The notes beneath the pieces were generated by a model that ran no database searches, was not told the DNA's origin, and saw only the letters and a list, made by a program, of their open reading frames with translations. Below, piece after piece: positions 23,774 to 32,893 of a stretch of 33,739 bases of DNA. The translations under genes were made by a program, and so were the position numbers. Each line of letters begins with the position of its first letter. Within the stretch, counting starts at the first letter, position 1. Source of the DNA: Thermomonas sp. (GTDB lineage: Bacteria > Pseudomonadota > Gammaproteobacteria > Xanthomonadales > Xanthomonadaceae). The stretch is taken from assembly GCF_025993755.1 (NCBI RefSeq), contig NZ_JAMQHN010000169.1, positions 1 to 33,739 of the forward strand, in the 5' to 3' direction.

Positions 23774-24339
23774 CAGGCGGTCTGTGCGTGCAGCGCCGGG
23801 TTGCGGCGGCGCAGCAGCTCGAAGCCGCCGAACAGCAGCGCAGCGTAGAACAGGGTGCCGGCCACGGTCCACTGGAAGAACGGGATGCTGGCCACGTAGG
23901 CCGCGAGCAGACCGCTGGCATCCTGCGGATACATGCTGCCGCCCAGCCAGGTGCCGAAGTTGGTGAACAGGAAGAACAGCACCGAGCCGGTCAGCGAATA
24001 GGCCAGCACGCGGCCGCTGCCGACCTTGCCGCGCAGCCCGAAGCCGAGCACGGTGGACAGCGCGATGCAGGCATAGACCATCAGGTAGCTGGCGTTGGCG
24101 AACCAGCTCCAGTAGATGCCGCCGTTGACCAGACCCAGCGCTAGATCGGACACGAACATCGCCAGCAGCGGCACTGCCAGCGCCCAGCCGCGCTTGACGA
24201 AATAGGCGCCGCCGAACAGCGCCACCGCCTCGATCGGGGAGAAATTCGGCGGATGCGGGAGCAGCCGGCTCAGGGCCGCGGCGAAGATCAGGGCGGCGAG
24301 GATCAGGGGAGCGGCGGCGAGCGTGGCGGGGCGATTCAT
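23773..24339 (-). CDS. DUF6580-type membrane protein, putative transporter component
   Basis: This 188-residue protein has five or six predicted membrane helices. The segment PHPPNFSPIEAVALFGGAYF and the following FVKRGWALAVPLLAMFVSDLALGL are characteristic of the DUF6580 family, which resembles substrate-binding S components of ECF vitamin transporters. It overlaps the cobalamin adenosyltransferase start (ATGA), so a role in B12 or corrinoid uptake is a reasonable inference but unproven. The start at 24339 (MNRPATLAA) gives a normal N-in helix; a frame open to 24387 adds a polar stretch. No ECF energising subunits are in the window. Confidence 0.78.
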   Translation of the reverse strand: MNRPATLAAAPLILAALIFAAALSRLLPHPPNFSPIEAVALFGGAYFVKRGWALAVPLLAMFVSDLALGLVNGGIYWSWFANASYLMVYACIALSTVLGFGLRGKVGSGRVLAYSLTGSVLFFLFTNFGTWLGGSMYPQDASGLLAAYVASIPFFQWTVAGTLFYAALLFGGFELLRRRNPALHAQTA

Positions 24340-24401
24340 GGCGAGCGGAAAATCACGACGGCGGAGCGGCAAGCATAGCGCAACCACCCGTCAGATCGGC
24401 G

Positions 24402-25490
24402 TCAATCCCTCCTGCGCCGCCGCGACGCGTCATTGCGGATCGCAATGGGCGTGGCGAACACGGTGATTTCCTCGCGGTCGTGGAACAGCTGGCGCGCGCG
24501 GATGGTCAGGGGCTTTTGCGCCTGCTGTTCGAACAACTCGAGGCACAGCCGGGTTTCCTGCCAACGCTTTTTCATCGGCAGTTTCAGGTTGAAGAGGGTG
24601 TGGCGGCACCAGCCCTCGCGCAGCCATGTGGCCATGCGCTCGGCCACGCGGCGCGGCTGTTCCACCATGTCGCAAATCATCCAGTCCAGGGGATGCGGCG
24701 GTTGCCAGGAAAAACCGTCGGCGCGCAGGTGCTGCACCCGGCCGGTGTCGAGGACGCTCTGGCGCAGAGGCCCGTTGTCGATGGCGGAAACGCGCAACTG
24801 GTGGCGGGTCAGCACCCAGGACCAGCCGCCGGGTGCCGCGCCGAGATCGGCGGCGACCATGCCTTCTTTCATCAGCCGCGCACGCTCGTCTTCGGAGAGC
24901 AGCACCAGCAGCGCTTCTTCCAGTTTCAGCGCCGAGCGCGAAGGCGCGTCCTTGTGCATCTTCAGGCGCGGGACGCCCAGCGGCCACGGCGCGCTGTCGC
25001 CGGGGCGGCTGCTGGCCAGCAAGACGTGGTCGCCGTCGAGCAGGCACACATGCAGGCGCGGCAGCCTGCGGCTGTCCTGCTGGGTCAGCAGGTCGGCCTT
25101 GCGCAGCGCCGGCCGCAGCGCGTTGCCCAGGCTGCGCGCCAGCCCGGCCAGCGGCTTGCCGGCATCGCTGTCCGGGTGCTCCATCACCAGCTCGCCGAAG
25201 CGCGGCCCGCCCTGCAGCGCCGCCAGCATCGGCGCGATGCGGTCGCTCGCGTCGAGGTCTTTCAGCTCGGCCAGCAGGCGCAATTTCTGCCGCGCGAAGA
25301 TCAGGGTGGAGAATGGCAGCGCACGATCCAGCGCTTCGCCGTCTTCGCAGAAAAACAGCACATAGCCGCTGTCGCGCTCGGTGCGCGCATAGCCGGCGAT
25401 GCCCACCTGCGCCGCGCGATCGGTCAGCTCCACCGCGAGTTCGGGTTCGAAGCCTTGGCGGCAGTAGCAGAGCAGGCCGGTTGAAGTCAT
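24402..25490 (-). CDS. rlmM: 23S rRNA (C2498-2'-O)-methyltransferase RlmM
   Basis: RlmM 2'-O-methylates C2498 in the peptidyl-transferase centre of 23S rRNA. The 362-residue protein has an N-terminal THUMP-type region starting LLCYCRQGFEPELA. The Rossmann methyltransferase domain shows SALKLEEALLVL, the SAM loop DLGAAPGGWSWVL, MICDMVEQP, LFNLKLPMKKRW and REEITVF. Lys, Asp, Lys and Glu in these motifs fit the K-D-K-E catalytic tetrad of RrmJ-type 2'-O-methylases. The protein ends in a basic tail. A long repeat-bearing spacer separates it from the deaminase gene upstream. Confidence 0.95.
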   Translation of the reverse strand: MTSTGLLCYCRQGFEPELAVELTDRAAQVGIAGYARTERDSGYVLFFCEDGEALDRALPFSTLIFARQKLRLLAELKDLDASDRIAPMLAALQGGPRFGELVMEHPDSDAGKPLAGLARSLGNALRPALRKADLLTQQDSRRLPRLHVCLLDGDHVLLASSRPGDSAPWPLGVPRLKMHKDAPSRSALKLEEALLVLLSEDERARLMKEGMVAADLGAAPGGWSWVLTRHQLRVSAIDNGPLRQSVLDTGRVQHLRADGFSWQPPHPLDWMICDMVEQPRRVAERMATWLREGWCRHTLFNLKLPMKKRWQETRLCLELFEQQAQKPLTIRARQLFHDREEITVFATPIAIRNDASRRRRRD

Positions 25491-25538
25491 GGCGGCATTG
25501 TAGGGCGACGGATGTCAACACATTCAGGAAAAAGCACT

Positions 25539-25605
25539 GGACGCGGATCAACACGGAAAGACGCGGATTGGATCCTTATCCGTGTTGATCAGCGTGATCC
25601 GCGTC
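25539..25605. repeat. Intergenic inverted repeat of the GACGCGGAT family
   Basis: GACGCGGATCAACACGGA (25540-25557) is matched in reverse by TCCGTGTTGATC (25579-25590) and GATCCGCGTC (25596-25605), allowing a long imperfect hairpin. A further GACGCGGAT lies at 25560-25568. It occupies most of the 137-bp gap between the deaminase and rlmM, both on the minus strand. The same GACGCGGAT units recur at 30180-30202 and 30395-30428. It may terminate or stabilise the deaminase transcript; otherwise I see nothing in this gap. Confidence 0.7.
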
Positions 25606-25627
25606 AAGACGCTCGTGCTCTTGTGGA

Positions 25628-26197
25628 TCAGTAATTCGGCCCGCCCAGTTCGCCGTAGTGCTTGAGCACCGCGCAGGCGGCGTCGCGCTGCACGTCGCGC
25701 ACGACTTCAATGCCGCGTTTGTTGAGCTCACCCACCCAGTCCGCCGGCAGCGGGCCTTCGTCGAAGGCGGTGAGAGTCATGACGTCTTCGGCGCGGGCAC
25801 CGATCAGCAGGCGGTCGATGCCGGCCCACATGGTGGCACCGTAGCACTGGCAGCAGGGTTGCGCGGAGGTGGCCAGCGTCACCGGGCCGCCCAGCTCGTT
25901 CAACCGGAACTGCTGCAAGCGTTGCTGCGCCAGCATGTAGGCCATGGTTTCCGCGTGCGCCAGCGAGCAACTTTGGCGCACCACCCGGTTCACGCCCACC
26001 GCGATCAATTGGTCTTGCGGGCTGAACACCGCCGCGCCGAACGGGCCGCCGCTCTGGCGCTCGACGTTGTGTTTCGACAGCTCGATGGCGAAGCCGACTT
26101 TGGCCTCGTCGCTGGAGAAATCGCGACCGGCTACGTCCAGTTCCAGCACCCAGATGGGCAGGGTGATGTGCAACTGCGCGGGCAGCGGCATCGGCAT
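25628..26197 (-). CDS. Cytidine/deoxycytidylate deaminase-family nucleoside deaminase
   Basis: This 189-residue protein has the zinc deaminase signature: HAETMAYM (zinc His and catalytic Glu) followed about 40 residues later by PCCQCYGATMWAG (PCxxC). GGPFGAAVFSPQDQLIAVGVNRV precedes it, as in guanine/cytosine-type and TadA-like deaminases. The length and the C-terminal GELGGPNY suggest a free base or nucleoside deaminase rather than the tRNA enzyme, but the substrate is not certain. ATG 26197 starts 4 bp after glnS; a second ATG at 26191 is also possible. The gene is probably co-transcribed with glnS. Confidence 0.85.
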   Translation of the reverse strand: MPMPLPAQLHITLPIWVLELDVAGRDFSSDEAKVGFAIELSKHNVERQSGGPFGAAVFSPQDQLIAVGVNRVVRQSCSLAHAETMAYMLAQQRLQQFRLNELGGPVTLATSAQPCCQCYGATMWAGIDRLLIGARAEDVMTLTAFDEGPLPADWVGELNKRGIEVVRDVQRDAACAVLKHYGELGGPNY

Positions 26198-26201
26198 GGT
26201 G

Positions 26202-27944
<1,743 letters not shown>

Positions 27945-28033
27945 GGTTGGCTGCGCTCTGGATTCGACCGATTAGTCTAGCGGACGGACATCGAGATGGG
28001 ATTCCTGACGGCGGACTTGCTAGGCTGCCGCGC

Positions 28034-28300
28034 ATGCGAACCGTTTACGTTGCCGAAAACCTGATCGATGCCCATCTGGTGAAGCACGCGCTGGAGGCCG
28101 AGAGCATTCCCGCGTTCGTGCGCGGCGAGGCGCTGACCGGCGGCATCGGCGAGCTCGGCGTGTTCGGACTGGTGGGGGTGATGGTGCCGGATCTGGCGGT
28201 GCCTGAGGCGCGCGAGATCATTGCCCGCCTGCACCTGGGCACGCCGGCGCAGGCGGGGGTGTCGGCCGAAGGCGGTCTTCCCGGCGCCTTGCCGGCATGA
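28034..28300 (+). CDS. DUF2007-domain small protein
   Basis: This 88-residue protein has one DUF2007 domain ('putative signal-transducing protein'), a small alpha-beta fold. RTVYVAENLIDAHLVKHALEAESIPAFV is the typical N-terminal half, and a loop with GELG...VMVPDLAVPEAREII follows. The function is unknown; related domains are thought to resemble small binding modules. ATG 28034 matches the family start; an open frame from 27947 adds residues lying in the glnS promoter region. It overlaps the transporter gene downstream (ATGA at 28297). Confidence 0.85.
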   Translation: MRTVYVAENLIDAHLVKHALEAESIPAFVRGEALTGGIGELGVFGLVGVMVPDLAVPEAREIIARLHLGTPAQAGVSAEGGLPGALPA

Positions 28301-29214
28301 GCCCAGCGCAGTCCAGGCAAGCGGCCACGCTGGAACTGTTGGCCGGGGCCGCCCTCATCGGCAGCAACGGGCTGATGGTGCGCCTGACCGGAATGCCGCC
28401 GACGACCGTGGGCTTCTGGCGAATGCTGCTGTCCGGCGTGCTGCTGGCGGCGCTGGTGCAAGTCCGGCACGGCTGGCAGCCGCTGTCGCGCAAGGCGTGG
28501 TGGTGGATCGCGGTTCCAGTGGTCGCGTTCACGCTGGATCTGTGGGCCTGGCACCGGAGCATCCTGCTGGTGGGGCCGGGGCTGGCGACCCTGCTCGCCA
28601 ATACCCAGGTGTTTTTCATGGCGCTGGCGGGAGTGCTCCTGTTTGGCGAACGATTGGGTTTGCGTTTCGTCGCGGGGGTGCTGCTGGCGTTCTTCGGCCT
28701 GTGGCTGCTGCTGGGGGCGGATTGGGCCGGCCTGCCGGCGCAGTACCGCTGGGGCGTCTGGCTGGGGCTGGGTGCGGGGCTGGCCTATGCCGTTTACAAC
28801 GTGGGGATCAAGCGATCCCAGTTCGAGGCGGCCATTGGCAAAGCGCGGGTGCCGATCGAGCAGGTGCTGTGCATCGCCGCGTTCGGCAGCGCGCTGTGCC
28901 TTGGGCTGATCGGAGGGGCCGAAGGTGAAGCGTTCGCGCCACCGTCGCTGCAGACATGGGGATTGCTGCTGGCGCTGGCCGCCGTCGGGCATTGCCTGAG
29001 CTGGATCCTGATTTCGCGCTCGATGGTGGCGTTGCCAGTGGCGCTGGCGGGGCTGTTGCTGCTGGCGCAGCCGATCGTGGCCTATCTGCTGGACATGCTG
29101 GTGCTGGATCTGATTCCGACGCCGCGCCAGTGGGCGGGCCTGGCGGTCAGCCTGGCCGGAATTTTCGTGGCGGGCATGAAGCTCCGCCAGGAACGCGCCG
29201 CACAGGAGGCGTGA
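28297..29214 (+). CDS. EamA/DMT-superfamily transporter
   Basis: This 305-residue inner-membrane protein has ten predicted helices made of two EamA repeats. The first repeat includes LLAGAALIGSNGLMVRLTG, PTTVGFWRMLLSG and LATLLANTQVFFMALAGVLLFGERLG. The second includes GLGAGLAYAVYNVGIKRS and ends VVAYLLDMLVLDLIPTPRQWAGLAVSLAGIF. Family members export amino acids, nucleosides or drugs; no substrate is evident here. It is coupled to the DUF2007 gene by an ATGA overlap and converges with oxyR, leaving 21 bp between them. Confidence 0.92.
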   Translation: MSPAQSRQAATLELLAGAALIGSNGLMVRLTGMPPTTVGFWRMLLSGVLLAALVQVRHGWQPLSRKAWWWIAVPVVAFTLDLWAWHRSILLVGPGLATLLANTQVFFMALAGVLLFGERLGLRFVAGVLLAFFGLWLLLGADWAGLPAQYRWGVWLGLGAGLAYAVYNVGIKRSQFEAAIGKARVPIEQVLCIAAFGSALCLGLIGGAEGEAFAPPSLQTWGLLLALAAVGHCLSWILISRSMVALPVALAGLLLLAQPIVAYLLDMLVLDLIPTPRQWAGLAVSLAGIFVAGMKLRQERAAQEA

Positions 29215-29235
29215 ACGCCGGCGGGGCGCGCTGGA

Positions 29236-30141
29236 TCAGCGCTGCGTCAGATGGGCCTGCGCGATGGCGGCGATGGCGGTGCCGATGGTATGCAGGAAAC
29301 CGTCCAGCGCCGACGATTTGCGCCAGACCAGCGCGATCCGGCGGCTGGGCGCGGGTTTGTGGAATTTCACCAGTTTGATGCCTTCCGGCTGCACGATCGG
29401 CGGCCGGACCGACAGCGTCGGCAGCAGCGTGACGCCGACGCCGGTGGCGACCATCTGGCGCAGGGTTTCCAGACTGGTGGCGCGGAAGTCCGCCTCCTCC
29501 CGTGCGCCCGACAACCGGCATACGTCCAGCGCTTGATCGCGCAGGCAGTGGCCGTCTTCCAGCAGCAGCAGGCTCGTGTGATTGAGATCGGAGGTGTCCA
29601 ACGTCTTGCGATGCGCCAGCGGATGGTCGGCCGGTGCCGCCAGCAGGAAGGGTTCCTCGAACAGGAACTGCGCGTGCAGCGAATCGTCGTGGATCGGCAG
29701 GGCCAGCAGCGCGGCGTCCAACTGGCCGTCGCGCAGGCGATGCAGCAGCAGGTCGCTCTTTTCCTCGGTCAGCAGCAGTTCGAGCTTCGGGAATTTCGCG
29801 TGCAACTCGGGAACCACATGCGGCAGCAGGTAGGGCGCCAGCGTCGGAAAGGCGCCGAGGCGCAGGCGTCCGGCCTCCGGATTGGCGCCGCGCCGCGCCG
29901 CTTCCTTCAATTCCTCGGCTTCGGCCAGGATCCGCCGCGCCCGCTGCGCCGCGTCCTTGCCGGCGGCGGTCAGCATGACCTTGCGCGGGGCGCGTTCGAC
30001 CAGCTTCACCCCGAGCTCTTCCTCCAGCTTCATGATCTGGGTTGAAAGCGTGGGCTGGCTGACGAAGCAGGCTTGGGCCGCCTTGCCGAAGTGGCGCAGG
30101 TCGGCAAGGGCCACGAGGTATTTCAGGTCGCGCAGGTTCAT
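29236..30141 (-). CDS. oxyR: LysR-family hydrogen-peroxide sensor OxyR
   Basis: OxyR activates antioxidant genes when peroxide forms a disulfide between two cysteines. The 301-residue protein has an N-terminal winged helix (FGKAAQACFVSQPTLSTQIMKLE) and a C-terminal sensor domain. LLEDGHCLRDQALDVCRL places cysteines at exactly C199 and C208, as in E. coli OxyR. LPHVVPELHAKFPKLELLL and TSLETLRQMVATGVGVTLLP are standard for the family. It is the third gene after ahpC and ahpF on the minus strand, the order described in Xanthomonas. A repeat-rich 290-bp spacer separates it from ahpF, so a private promoter or reduced read-through is possible. Confidence 0.96.
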   Translation of the reverse strand: MNLRDLKYLVALADLRHFGKAAQACFVSQPTLSTQIMKLEEELGVKLVERAPRKVMLTAAGKDAAQRARRILAEAEELKEAARRGANPEAGRLRLGAFPTLAPYLLPHVVPELHAKFPKLELLLTEEKSDLLLHRLRDGQLDAALLALPIHDDSLHAQFLFEEPFLLAAPADHPLAHRKTLDTSDLNHTSLLLLEDGHCLRDQALDVCRLSGAREEADFRATSLETLRQMVATGVGVTLLPTLSVRPPIVQPEGIKLVKFHKPAPSRRIALVWRKSSALDGFLHTIGTAIAAIAQAHLTQR

Positions 30142-30179
30142 GGGGGGCTTCGCGTTGGGTGGAGCAGAGGAGCATTTTT

Positions 30180-30417
30180 TGACGCGGATGAACGCGGACG
30201 AAGCAATGCCGGCTTTAGGGTGCAGTGAGGAGCCTCGTTGTTTTCATCAAGGGGGGGCGCTTCCGGCAAGTAGATGTTCGCCCAACCCAGTTCTCGCACC
30301 TGATCGAAAAATGAGTGTGCAGGATACGCAGCCATTCGTCTGCGAAACGATGCCTGCCTTCGCGGGGATGACGAGCAAACCCGGGTCATCCCTTTTCATC
30401 CGCGTTTATCCGCGTCA
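30180..30417. repeat. Non-coding segment bounded by 23-bp inverted repeats between oxyR and ahpF
   Basis: TGACGCGGATGAACGCGGACGAA (30180-30202, two bases different from its partner) is matched in reverse at 30395-30417 (21 of 23 positions). The arms bracket about 190 bp with no believable gene. A third ATCCGCGTCC unit follows at 30419-30428. Each arm is itself two GACGCGGAT-like units, as at 25539-25605. Inside lies a REP-like palindrome (30350-30373). The segment fills the gap between ahpF and oxyR and looks like a small non-autonomous repeat or a nested pair of repeats. Confidence 0.65.
30350..30373 (-). repeat. REP-like palindrome, diverged copy
   Basis: Read on the minus strand the sequence is CGTCATCCCCGCGAAGGCAGGCAT. 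It has the same form as the element at 14401-14424 on the plus strand, with an imperfect stem. Its presence twice in one window supports a dispersed family in this genome. Confidence 0.6.
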
Positions 30418-30432
30418 ATCCGCGTCCAAAAC

Positions 30433-32010
30433 TCATGCCGCCTCGGCCACTGTCGGCGCGGAGTGCCGGATCAGATAGTCGAACGCGGACAGCGCCGCGG
30501 TGGAACCGGCGCCCATCGCAATGGCGATCTGCTTGAACGGTTCGGTGGTCGCGTCTCCGGCTGCGAACACGCCGGGCAGATTGGTGCGGCCGGCATCGTC
30601 GATCACGATCTCGCCACGAGGCGACAGGGCGACGCTGCGTTGCAGCCACTCGGTGTTGGGCAGCAGGCCGATCTGGACGAACACGCCGCCGAGCTCGAGC
30701 TCATGCTTGTCGCCGCTGGAACGGTCGATGTAGCGCAGGCCAGTGAGCTTGCTGCCGTCGCCCAGCATTTCGCTGGTTTGCGCGTTCAGGTGCACGGCGA
30801 CGTTCGGCAGGCTGTACAGCTTGCGCTGCAGCACCGCATCGGCGCGCAGCTTGCCGTCGAATTCCAGCACCGTCACGTGCTCGACCACGCCGGCCAGGTC
30901 GATGGCGGCCTCGATCCCGGAGTTGCCGCCGCCGATCACCGCGACCTTCTTGCCCTTGAACAGCGGGCCGTCGCAGTGCGGGCAGTAGGTGACGCCCTTG
31001 GTGCGGTATTCGGCCTCGCCGGGCACGCCGGTCTGGCGCCAGCGTGCACCGGGGGCGAGCACCAGGCTCCTGGTGCGCAGCGTGGCGCCGCTTTCCAGCT
31101 CAAGGGCGATCAACTCGCCTTCCTTCAGCGCAGGCTGCAGCGTTTTTGCACGTTGCGCGGTGATCACGTCCACGCCGTAGCTGCGGACGTGCGCTTCCAG
31201 CGATGCCGCCAGCTTCGGGCCTTCGGTGTATTCCACCGAAGGGAAATTCTCGATCGCCAGGGTGTCCTGCACCTGGCCGCCGAAGCGTTCGGCCACCAGG
31301 CCGGTGCGGATGCCCTTGCGCGCCGCGTAGATCGCGGCCGCCGCGCCGGCCGGGCCGCCGCCGACGACCAGCACGTCGTAGGGGTCGCGTTCGCTGAGCG
31401 CTTTGGCGGCACGGGCGCTGGCTCCGGTATCGAGTTTGGCGAGGATCTGCTCGATGCTCATGCGTCCGGCATCGAATTCAGCGCCGTTCATGTAAACCGT
31501 GGGCACCGAGAGAATCTGCTTTTCCTCGACCTCCTGCGGGAACAGCGCGCCGTCGATGGCGACGTGGCGGATGCGCGGGTTGAGCACGCTCATCGCGTTC
31601 AGCGCCTGCACCGTGTCCGGGCAGCTCTGGCAGTGCAGCGACATGTAGGTTTCGAAACGGTACTCGCCATCCAGCGCGCGCACCTGCTCGGCCAGCGCGT
31701 CGTCGATCTTCACCGGATGGCCGCCGACCTGCAGCAGGGCCAGCACCAGCGAAGTGAATTCGTGACCAAGCGGAATGCCGGCGAAGGCCACGACAACGTC
31801 GCTGCCGCTGCGGCGGATTTCGAACGAAGGCCGGCGCGCGGCCTCGCCGCTGCGGCGGGTGATCTTCGGCGACAGCGTGGCGATCTCGTCGAGCAGCGCG
31901 TCCAACTCGCGCGAAGCGTCGGAATCGTCCAGCGCGGCGACCAGTTCGATCGGTTGCTGGAGCTTCTCCAGGTAGGCGGCAAGCTGGGTCTTGAGGGTGG
32001 CATCCAACAT
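30433..32010 (-). CDS. ahpF: Alkyl hydroperoxide reductase subunit F (AhpF)
   Basis: AhpF passes electrons from NADH through FAD and two disulfides to AhpC. The 525-residue protein has an N-terminal twin-thioredoxin domain (about 1-195) with the redox pair HCQSC (C127/C130). A thioredoxin-reductase-like part follows, with the FAD loop [14 protein letters not shown] (about 213-226), the second redox pair YCPHC (C343/C346), the NAD loop [14 protein letters not shown] and [11 protein letters not shown]. coli AhpF is 521 residues. The start at 32010 has a strong AAGGAGACA ribosome-binding site. It lies 146 bp after ahpC, with two hairpins between them. Confidence 0.97.
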   Translation of the reverse strand: MLDATLKTQLAAYLEKLQQPIELVAALDDSDASRELDALLDEIATLSPKITRRSGEAARRPSFEIRRSGSDVVVAFAGIPLGHEFTSLVLALLQVGGHPVKIDDALAEQVRALDGEYRFETYMSLHCQSCPDTVQALNAMSVLNPRIRHVAIDGALFPQEVEEKQILSVPTVYMNGAEFDAGRMSIEQILAKLDTGASARAAKALSERDPYDVLVVGGGPAGAAAAIYAARKGIRTGLVAERFGGQVQDTLAIENFPSVEYTEGPKLAASLEAHVRSYGVDVITAQRAKTLQPALKEGELIALELESGATLRTRSLVLAPGARWRQTGVPGEAEYRTKGVTYCPHCDGPLFKGKKVAVIGGGNSGIEAAIDLAGVVEHVTVLEFDGKLRADAVLQRKLYSLPNVAVHLNAQTSEMLGDGSKLTGLRYIDRSSGDKHELELGGVFVQIGLLPNTEWLQRSVALSPRGEIVIDDAGRTNLPGVFAAGDATTEPFKQIAIAMGAGSTAALSAFDYLIRHSAPTVAEAA

Positions 32011-32059
32011 GGCTTGTCTCCTTCGGATATCGGGTGGAGCGGTTTACTGGGAGCGCAGG

Positions 32060-32091
32060 CCGCCCGGCGGGCGGGGGGGCCCGCCGGGCGG
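32060..32091. repeat. Perfect 13-bp stem hairpin upstream of ahpF
   Basis: CCGCCCGGCGGGC (32060-32072) and its exact reverse complement (32079-32091) flank a loop of six G (six C in the minus-strand transcript). The stem is entirely G-C. No U-tract follows on the minus strand, so it is unlikely to be an intrinsic terminator by itself. It lies about 50 bp before the ahpF start and could protect a processed 5' end or limit read-through from ahpC. Confidence 0.65.
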
Positions 32092-32104
32092 TGCGATCGT
32101 GGTG

Positions 32105-32145
32105 AAAAAAGCCGCGACCCACGCGCGTGGCGCGCGCGGATCGCG
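32105..32145 (-). terminator. Intrinsic terminator after ahpC
   Basis: On the minus strand, CGCGATCC (32145-32138) pairs with GGGTCGCG (32120-32113) with one G-U pair. The GC-rich loop between them can itself fold (ACGCGCGT). Six T residues follow (32110-32105). The structure ends 12 bases past the ahpC stop and fits a Rho-independent terminator, predicting an abundant ahpC-only transcript. Confidence 0.7.
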
Positions 32146-32156
32146 TGGAGTGCGGA

Positions 32157-32720
32157 TCAGATCTTGCCGACCAGGTCCAGCGACGGCGCGATGGTCTTGG
32201 CGCCTTCCTTCCACTTCGCCGGGCACACTTCATTCGGATGGTTGGCGACGTATTGCGCGGCCTTGAGCTTGCGCAGGGTCTCGGTGACGTCGCGGGCGAT
32301 CGCGTTGTCGTGCACTTCCATCGTCTTGATGGTGCCGCTCGGATCGAGGATGAAGGTGCCGCGCAGCGCCAGGCCCGCTTCGGGGATGTGGACCTGGAAC
32401 ATGTTGGTCAGCTGGTGGGTCGGATCGCCGACCAGCGCGAAGGTCGCCTTGCCGACCGCCGGGCTGGTCTCGTGCCAGACCTTGTGGCTGAAGTGGGTGT
32501 CGGTGGTGATCGCGTAGACCTCGGCGCCGGCCTGCTGGAACTCGGCGTAATGCTCGGCGGCGTCTTCGATCTCGGTCGGGCAATTGAAGGTGAAGGCGGC
32601 CGGCATGAAGATCAGGACCGACCACTTGCCTTGCAGGTCCTTCTCGGTCAGTTCGATGAACTGGCCGTTCTTGAACGCATTGACCTTGAACGGCTGGATC
32701 TGGGTGTTGATCAGGGACAT
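32157..32720 (-). CDS. ahpC: Alkyl hydroperoxide reductase subunit C (AhpC peroxiredoxin)
   Basis: AhpC reduces hydrogen peroxide, organic peroxides and peroxynitrite in the cytoplasm. This 187-residue typical 2-Cys peroxiredoxin has the peroxidatic cysteine C47 in FTFNCPTEIED and the resolving cysteine C166 in EVCPAKW. The length equals E. coli AhpC. The residue before C47 is Asn, where E. coli has Val. TDTHFSHKVWHETS and LRGTFILDPSGTI are standard for the family. The start at 32720 follows AGGAGAAAGCGAA. It is preceded by an AT-rich palindrome that may bind OxyR and followed by a terminator, fitting strong peroxide-inducible expression. Confidence 0.98.
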   Translation of the reverse strand: MSLINTQIQPFKVNAFKNGQFIELTEKDLQGKWSVLIFMPAAFTFNCPTEIEDAAEHYAEFQQAGAEVYAITTDTHFSHKVWHETSPAVGKATFALVGDPTHQLTNMFQVHIPEAGLALRGTFILDPSGTIKTMEVHDNAIARDVTETLRKLKAAQYVANHPNEVCPAKWKEGAKTIAPSLDLVGKI

Positions 32721-32775
32721 TTCGCTTTCTCCTGGGGTGCGGGTGGGATTGGGAACGGGTGCAGGTTAGGAAGAA

Positions 32776-32831
32776 TCGATAGATATGTAAAATCGTTTGT
32801 TGTGATCGAGACGATATGATATATCTATCGA
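32776..32831. promoter_or_regulatory. AT-rich palindrome, candidate OxyR operator for ahpC
   Basis: TCGATAGATAT (32776-32786) and its exact reverse complement ATATCTATCGA (32821-32831) bound a 56-bp AT-rich island in otherwise GC-rich DNA between ahpC (minus) and prmC (plus). Aligned with the spaced OxyR pattern ATAG-N7-CTAT-N7-ATAG-N7-CTAT, bases 32792-32828 match 12 of 16 positions (ATCG, TGAT, ATAT, CTAT). The position 56-111 bp before the ahpC start suits activation. The palindrome is observed; OxyR binding is inferred. Confidence 0.5.
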
Positions 32832-32893
32832 ATCCGCGCTTGCCGCAGATCTGAAGGTGGAGCCGAAGCCGCTCCGCAGATACCATCCCGCGC

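Noticed and set aside
30138-30389. Possible 83-residue gene on the minus strand between ahpF and oxyR
   Set aside because: It spans the REP-like palindrome and one arm of the inverted repeat, has no ribosome-binding site and no recognisable motif.
30463-32517. 684-codon plus-strand frame opposite ahpF and ahpC
   Set aside because: Antisense shadow; ahpF and ahpC are certain, and the frame runs through the ahpC terminator.
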